Positions 6,167 through 10,294 of a stretch of 10,294 nucleotides of DNA are shown in pieces. The stretch comes from an uncultured Ignavibacteria bacterium (lineage in GTDB: Bacteria; Bacteroidota; Ignavibacteria; Kapaibacteriales; UBA961): NCBI GenBank assembly GCA_937868245.1, contig CALMMI010000644.1, positions 1 to 10,294 on the forward strand, written 5' to 3'. Both the position numbers and the translations under genes were made by a program. Under the pieces are notes generated by a model, which saw nothing but the letters and a program-made list of their open reading frames with translations, was not told the DNA's origin and did not search any database. Within the stretch, counting starts at the first letter, position 1; every line of letters starts with the position of its first letter.

Positions 6167-9100
6167 TTACGAACACCCGCTCGTAGTCCCGCAATCTTCA
6201 CACACCGTACAGCTGCCGTTGCGTTTCACACGCATCGAACTGCAATTTGAGCATTGCTCGCCTGTATAGCCCTTTGTTTTCGCTTCGTAAATTTTGGTAA
6301 GCGACCCGTTGGCTACACCTGCACCGGGTAATTTTGCCGAGGCACGAGCCGAATCTGCAAAATCCAAGGCAAGATTCACAGACTCTTCCACTTTAGGTTG
6401 ATGTCCTTTCGGCAAAGTAACAGGCGGTTTGGCGGTAACTTCATCCACTGCGTGTACATGAACAAAATCCGTACGGTTCAGATAATCATACCCAAGCGAA
6501 CGGAAGATATAATCCAGAACAGAGGTTGAATTTTTGATTGATTCGTGTCCCTGTACAGGTCCTGCCGGCTCGAAGCGCGTGAAAGTGAACGAATCCACCA
6601 ACTCGTCAAGCGGAATACCGTATTGCAACGCCTTGGATGCCAACACCGCAAAGCAATTCATCAAGCCCTTGAACGATGCACCTTCTTTGTACATATCGAT
6701 AAAGATTTCTCCCAATGTTCCATCTTCAAATTCACCTGTACGGAGGAACACCTTGTGACCGCCTACATACGCTTCGCGTACATGCCCTTTGCGTTTTTTT
6801 GGAAGACGGCGACGTTCTGCACGATGATATACACGTTCTACGATGCGCTCCTGAACTTCTTTTGGTCCGATTGTTTCGTCTAAAGTATCTTCATCTCCAA
6901 GCATAATTACTTCATCCAAATCTGCATCATTCGATGAATTGAGCGGCTGCGAAAGTTTAGAACCGTCGCGGTAGAGTGCAATCGCTTTTACCATCAATTT
7001 CCATGATTCCATATACACACTGCCCACATCTTCCACACTTGCATCAGCAGGCATGTTCACCGTTTTGGAGATTGCTCCCGAGATAAATGGCTGGGCAGCA
7101 GCCATCATTCTAACGTGTGCCATGTATTGAATATAGCGCTGACCTTTTCTTCCGCACTTGTTAGCGCAGTCGAAAATTGGTAAATGCTCATCTTTCAGAT
7201 ATGGAGCACCTTCAATCATCATTGTACCACACACATAGTCGTTGGCAATTTCGATGTCTTCCTTGCTGAATCCAAGTTGGCGAAGCATATCAAACGAGAA
7301 GTCGTTCAATTGTTCGTCTGTAAAGCCGAGAGAATGACAGAACTCATCACCCAATGCCCACTTGTTGAAGGCAAATTTAATATCGAATACATTATCGAGT
7401 TGTTTTTCGATTACGTCAATCTTCTCATCGATAAAGCCTTTTTCTTTGAGTTTCTGACGGTTAATTGTGGAGCAACCAACGAATGTACCGCGTCCTTTGC
7501 AATACTTTTCGATATCATCAATTTGCTGGTTATTATACCCCAAATTCACCAAAGCGCGACGAACCGATTGATTAACGATTTTGAAGTATCCGCCCCCGGC
7601 AAGTTTCTTGAATTTCACAACGGCAAAATCCGGCTCGATACCCGTTGTATCGCAGTCCATTACAAGTCCGATTGTTCCCGTAGGAGCAATAACAGTTACC
7701 TGAGCGTTTCTGTAGCCGTGTTTTTCACCCAACTCGATTGCCTTATCCCATGAATTTTGAGCAGCTTTGAGTAGTTCAGCCGGACAGAACTCAGGGTTAA
7801 TCCCAACTGGTGGGATTGAAAGATTTTCATATTCACTAACAGGAGCATTATAGGCAGCACGGCGATGATTTCTCATCACGCGGAGCATTGCATCCTTATT
7901 TTTTTCATACGAAGGGAATGGCTTTACATCACGGGCAAGTTCTGCACTGGTTGCGTAGGATTCACCGGTCATGAGAGCGGTAATCGCACCTGCCATTGCA
8001 AGAGCTTTCGGAGAATCGTAAGGTATGCCGTCGGTCATTAGGATTGTTCCAAGATTCGCATAGCCAAGCCCGAGTGTACGGAAATCGTAACTTAATTTGG
8101 CAATTTGCTTTGAAGGGAATTGTGCCATCAATACTGATATTTCGAGAACTATTGTCCAAAGGCGTGTGGCGTGGCGGAAATCTTCCACTAGGAATTTTCC
8201 GTTCTCATCCACAAAATGAGTTAAGTTCAAGCTTGCAAGGTTACATGCAGTATCATCAAGGAACATATACTCACTACATGGGTTAGAGCCATTGATACGT
8301 CCGTCCGCAGGGCATGTATGCCATTCGTTAATTGTCGTGTCGAATTGCAATCCAGGGTCTGCAGATTTCCATGCGCTCATGTTTATTTTCGCCCACAAGT
8401 CACGCGCTTTTACAGTTTTTGCAATACCCGGTTTTGTACGCCATTTCAAATCCCATGTTCCGTCTTCAATGACGGCTTTCATGAAGTCATTGGTAACACG
8501 TACCGAATTGTTTGAATTCTGACCGCTGACCGTGATATATGCTTCTGATTCATAGTGGGTATCGAACGTATCGAAATCAAGCGTTGTGAACCCCTGATCC
8601 AAAAGCGTAAGAGTACGCTGAATATAATTAAGCGGAACTCCGCGGTGAAGTGCACGTTGGATAAGACTGTTCAACCGTTGATTGGTCTTACGGTCAGAAC
8701 CGCCTGCAACAGCTTCATCCAAAATTGCCTGAAGGAATGTTGCGTTAATCTTCGAGCCAGCTACAAGCGCAGCAACTTTTTCTTCTTCTTTCGCTTTCCA
8801 TTCGATGAATGCCTCGATATCCGGGTGGTCGATATTCACGATAACCATTTTGGCAGCGCGGCGGGTTGTTCCGCCTGACTTGATTGCCCCTGCAGCACGG
8901 TCGAAAATTTTGAGGAAACTCATTAAGCCTGATGATGCACCGCCACCTGAGAGTTTTTCGCCGCTGCTTCGTAGATTAGAGAAGTTCGAGCCCGTTCCGC
9001 TACCGAATTTGAATATCCGTGCTTCGCGTGTAATAAGGTCGAAGATACCACCTTCGTTTACCAAATCATCATCTACGGATTGGATGAAACACGCGTGGGG

Positions 9101-9637
9101 CTGAGGATGAGTATAAGAATCAGTCGATTGCGTAAGTTTACCTGTTTCAGGGCTTACATAGTAGTGCCCTTGTGGTTTTCCTGTAATGCCATAGGCATAA
9201 TTCAACCCGGTGTTGAACCACTGCGGAGAATTCGGAGCAGTCATTTGTTTGAGGAGGGTGTAGGCAATTTCATCGTAGAATGCCTGAGCATCCTCTGCAG
9301 TATCGAAATAGCCGTATTTTTCGCCCCAATGCCGCCAACATCCTGCCAGACGGTGGACTACCTGGCGAAGATTGTTTTCGCTTCCCGTTTTTTGTTTGCC
9401 TTTTTCGTCCAAAACAGGATTACCCTGCTCATCTACAAGAGGAACTCCTGCCTTGCGAAAATATTTTTGGGCAAGAATATCGGTAGCCACCTGCGACCAA
9501 TGCGAAGGCACTTCGATATTTTCCATATTAAAAACTAATGAACCGTCGGGGTTTCGGAGGACGGATGCCCGGCGCGTATATTCAAATTGTGAATAAGGGC
9601 TACCACCGGATTTCGTAAAGCGGCGTGGAATATTCAT
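6167..9637 (-). CDS. nrdJ: Vitamin B12-dependent (class II) ribonucleotide reductase NrdJ
   Basis: NrdJ makes deoxyribonucleotides from ribonucleotides using adenosylcobalamin as radical source, with or without oxygen. The 1156-residue length is that of the long NrdJ type. Visible landmarks are: SPQWFNTGLN at 137-146; the redox cysteine C183 (HACFIQS); NPCSE at 452-456, giving N452, the thiyl-radical C454 and E456; the second redox cysteine C465 (ACNLASLNL); the phosphate-binding PTGTIG at 652-657; a TSCPD domain at about 959-1017 (GEFEDGTLGEIFIDMY onward); and a C-terminal zinc ribbon with C1129, C1132, C1143, C1146 and C1149, then the tail cysteine C1155, which probably re-reduces the active site. 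No N-terminal ATP-cone is evident. The start is ATG at 9635-9637 with a good ribosome site. It is monocistronic: nothing follows before the terminator. No class I or III reductase is seen in the window. Confidence 0.98.
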   Translation of the reverse strand: MNIPRRFTKSGGSPYSQFEYTRRASVLRNPDGSLVFNMENIEVPSHWSQVATDILAQKYFRKAGVPLVDEQGNPVLDEKGKQKTGSENNLRQVVHRLAGCWRHWGEKYGYFDTAEDAQAFYDEIAYTLLKQMTAPNSPQWFNTGLNYAYGITGKPQGHYYVSPETGKLTQSTDSYTHPQPHACFIQSVDDDLVNEGGIFDLITREARIFKFGSGTGSNFSNLRSSGEKLSGGGASSGLMSFLKIFDRAAGAIKSGGTTRRAAKMVIVNIDHPDIEAFIEWKAKEEEKVAALVAGSKINATFLQAILDEAVAGGSDRKTNQRLNSLIQRALHRGVPLNYIQRTLTLLDQGFTTLDFDTFDTHYESEAYITVSGQNSNNSVRVTNDFMKAVIEDGTWDLKWRTKPGIAKTVKARDLWAKINMSAWKSADPGLQFDTTINEWHTCPADGRINGSNPCSEYMFLDDTACNLASLNLTHFVDENGKFLVEDFRHATRLWTIVLEISVLMAQFPSKQIAKLSYDFRTLGLGYANLGTILMTDGIPYDSPKALAMAGAITALMTGESYATSAELARDVKPFPSYEKNKDAMLRVMRNHRRAAYNAPVSEYENLSIPPVGINPEFCPAELLKAAQNSWDKAIELGEKHGYRNAQVTVIAPTGTIGLVMDCDTTGIEPDFAVVKFKKLAGGGYFKIVNQSVRRALVNLGYNNQQIDDIEKYCKGRGTFVGCSTINRQKLKEKGFIDEKIDVIEKQLDNVFDIKFAFNKWALGDEFCHSLGFTDEQLNDFSFDMLRQLGFSKEDIEIANDYVCGTMMIEGAPYLKDEHLPIFDCANKCGRKGQRYIQYMAHVRMMAAAQPFISGAISKTVNMPADASVEDVGSVYMESWKLMVKAIALYRDGSKLSQPLNSSNDADLDEVIMLGDEDTLDETIGPKEVQERIVERVYHRAERRRLPKKRKGHVREAYVGGHKVFLRTGEFEDGTLGEIFIDMYKEGASFKGLMNCFAVLASKALQYGIPLDELVDSFTFTRFEPAGPVQGHESIKNSTSVLDYIFRSLGYDYLNRTDFVHVHAVDEVTAKPPVTLPKGHQPKVEESVNLALDFADSARASAKLPGAGVANGSLTKIYEAKTKGYTGEQCSNCSSMRVKRNGSCTVCEDCGTTSGCS

Positions 9638-9642
9638 TGAAA

Positions 9643-9646
9643 CCTC
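9643..9646 (-). promoter_or_regulatory. Ribosome binding site of nrdJ
   Basis: On the minus strand GAGG stands five bases before the ATG of nrdJ (context CTGAGGTTTCAATG). The spacing is suitable and supports the chosen start. Confidence 0.6.
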
Positions 9647-9832
9647 AGGAAGAAATTAAAAAGTAAATTTTCGTAAGAACGAAATAAATGTCATTAGAAT
9701 AAAAGAAGCGGACAAGTATCTATTGCGCTGCAGTTTGGCAGGGCTTGGAAAAGTATTTTGACAACGACGGATTATTGAGATATTTATTCGGTGGGCAACT
9801 GAAAAGATGCTGCTCGACATTCCAAAATTAAG

Positions 9833-9881
9833 ATAAGTTTTCGACTTAATTCAATGAATTTTTCATGTGGGGAAAACTTAT
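9833..9881. repeat. Nested inverted repeat in the nrdJ leader
   Basis: ATAAGTTTTC (9833-9842) and its exact complement GAAAACTTAT (9872-9881) bracket 29 bases. Inside them lies a second palindrome, AATTCA-A-TGAATT (9848-9860). Transcribed leftward, this could fold into a stem with an inner hairpin. It is AT-rich and has no T-tract, so it is not a standard terminator. Confidence 0.45.
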
Positions 9882-9987
9882 TATTGGTAATGTGATTTCG
9901 GAACGTAAAAAGTGAATAAAACATCATCACTCCATACCGGTTAGCTACGGGTTGAAGGTACGATAATCCTACATGAAATGTCGGCAA

Positions 9988-10294
9988 TTATTCTACAATA
10001 CATGGGGAGACACCTGTGGTAATCCAAGTATCCCATTGGTTTAATCTGTCGGTTTTTAGTACTGTACGAATACGGGCAAATGCAGCGTCATGTAGTGAAT
10101 GAATTTGCGCAGAAGCACTATCACGCAATGGCTTGAGAGCATCATTAAGTGCGCTGCGAATTGCATCAAGCTGCACTTTTGCATCGGTACGGTTAACAGT
10201 CCCTGATTTTATTCCATCAAGAACAGATTTGGCTTGTGTTTTTGCTATGGCTCGACAAGGTTTTTGAGAATCACGGGTTTCATGCAGAATTTTA
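9988..10294 (-). CDS. Ala-rich helical protein, C-terminal 101 residues (5' end outside window)
   Basis: The frame is open from the right window edge to the stop at 9988-9990 and has no start that must be used inside; a GTG at 10174-10176 is only an internal codon. I do not recognise the family. The visible part is almost wholly alpha-helical and rich in Ala, Asp, Lys and Gln, with stretches such as AIAKTQAKSVLDGI and DAIRSALNDALKPL. It ends in VLKTDRLNQWDTWI. That last stretch recalls the LTxxQ-type helix of Spy/CpxP-like periplasmic proteins, but the similarity is loose. The N-terminus, where a signal peptide would show, is missing. It is followed on the same strand by the nrdJ leader with no clear terminator between. 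Confidence 0.6.
   Translation of the reverse strand, partial: KILHETRDSQKPCRAIAKTQAKSVLDGIKSGTVNRTDAKVQLDAIRSALNDALKPLRDSASAQIHSLHDAAFARIRTVLKTDRLNQWDTWITTGVSPCIVE

Larger units (their letters stand above)
9638..9987 (-). other. 350-base non-coding leader upstream of nrdJ
   Basis: I see no credible gene. The only sizeable frame on the minus strand starts with TTG immediately after the preceding stop and has no family look. The segment should hold the nrdJ promoter. I searched by eye for a cobalamin riboswitch and found no B12-box sequence (AGYCMGGAGACCKGCC-like). I also found no NrdR-box pair (ACACTATATATAGTGT-like). A nested inverted repeat lies at 9833-9881. Confidence 0.6.

Noticed and set aside
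7184..7753. 189-residue plus-strand frame inside nrdJ
   Set aside because: It lies wholly antisense to a strongly conserved gene and its translation has no recognisable motif.
9080..9538. 152-residue plus-strand frame antisense to the 5' part of nrdJ
   Set aside because: It overlaps the conserved N-terminal region of NrdJ and has no start signal or family character; shadow frame.
9784..9987. 67-residue minus-strand frame next to the truncated helical protein
   Set aside because: It begins with TTG directly abutting the preceding stop, has no ribosome site and no family-like composition. It is more likely part of the nrdJ leader.
1..10294. CRISPR array, tRNA, rRNA or insertion sequence
   Set aside because: I saw no regularly spaced repeats, no tRNA-like cloverleaf with a TTCGANNC arm in a gene-free stretch, no rRNA sequence and no transposase.

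Overview
The window looks like chromosomal DNA from a member of the Bacteroidota/Ignavibacteriota/Kapabacteria side of the FCB group. This is inferred from two proteins with an N-terminal signal peptide and a C-terminal type IX secretion (T9SS) sorting domain, from a near-perfect Bacteroidota-type promoter element (TACTTTTG) in front of the first of them, from weak Shine-Dalgarno sequences at most starts, and from the long vitamin B12-dependent ribonucleotide reductase. I cannot assign a genus. Base composition is mixed. The housekeeping genes (miaB, nrdJ) have stretches above 50% GC. The ATPase pair and the secreted-protein genes have stretches near 25-33% GC.

Left block, minus strand, 4042 down to 1: miaB (tRNA 2-methylthio-adenosine synthase), an SMC/ABC-like AAA ATPase, a small partner protein with TOPRIM-like motifs, yraN (UPF0102, nuclease fold) and the start of a DUF1624/HGSNAT-like multi-pass membrane protein cut by the window edge. 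The first four genes are spaced by about 19 bases or overlap, so they read as one transcription unit. The ATPase and its partner overlap by 11 bases. They look like an accessory two-gene cassette, possibly anti-phage defence, lodged between two housekeeping genes.

Middle block, plus strand, 4357-6031: two tandem paralogues (257 and 256 residues, 112 of 200 positions identical without gaps over residues 51-250). Each is a secreted protein with a shared domain I do not recognise and a T9SS sorting tail. A strong hairpin with T-tracts on both strands (6104-6147) separates them from the convergent nrdJ and can terminate both transcripts.

Right block, minus strand: nrdJ (1156 residues, complete, all catalytic cysteines visible), a 350-base non-coding leader containing a nested inverted repeat but no recognisable cobalamin-riboswitch B12 box, and the C-terminal 101 residues of an Ala-rich helical protein that runs off the right end.

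The main novelty candidates are the ATPase/TOPRIM-like pair at 948-2628 and the tandem secreted paralogues at 4357-6031. The rest is ordinary housekeeping.
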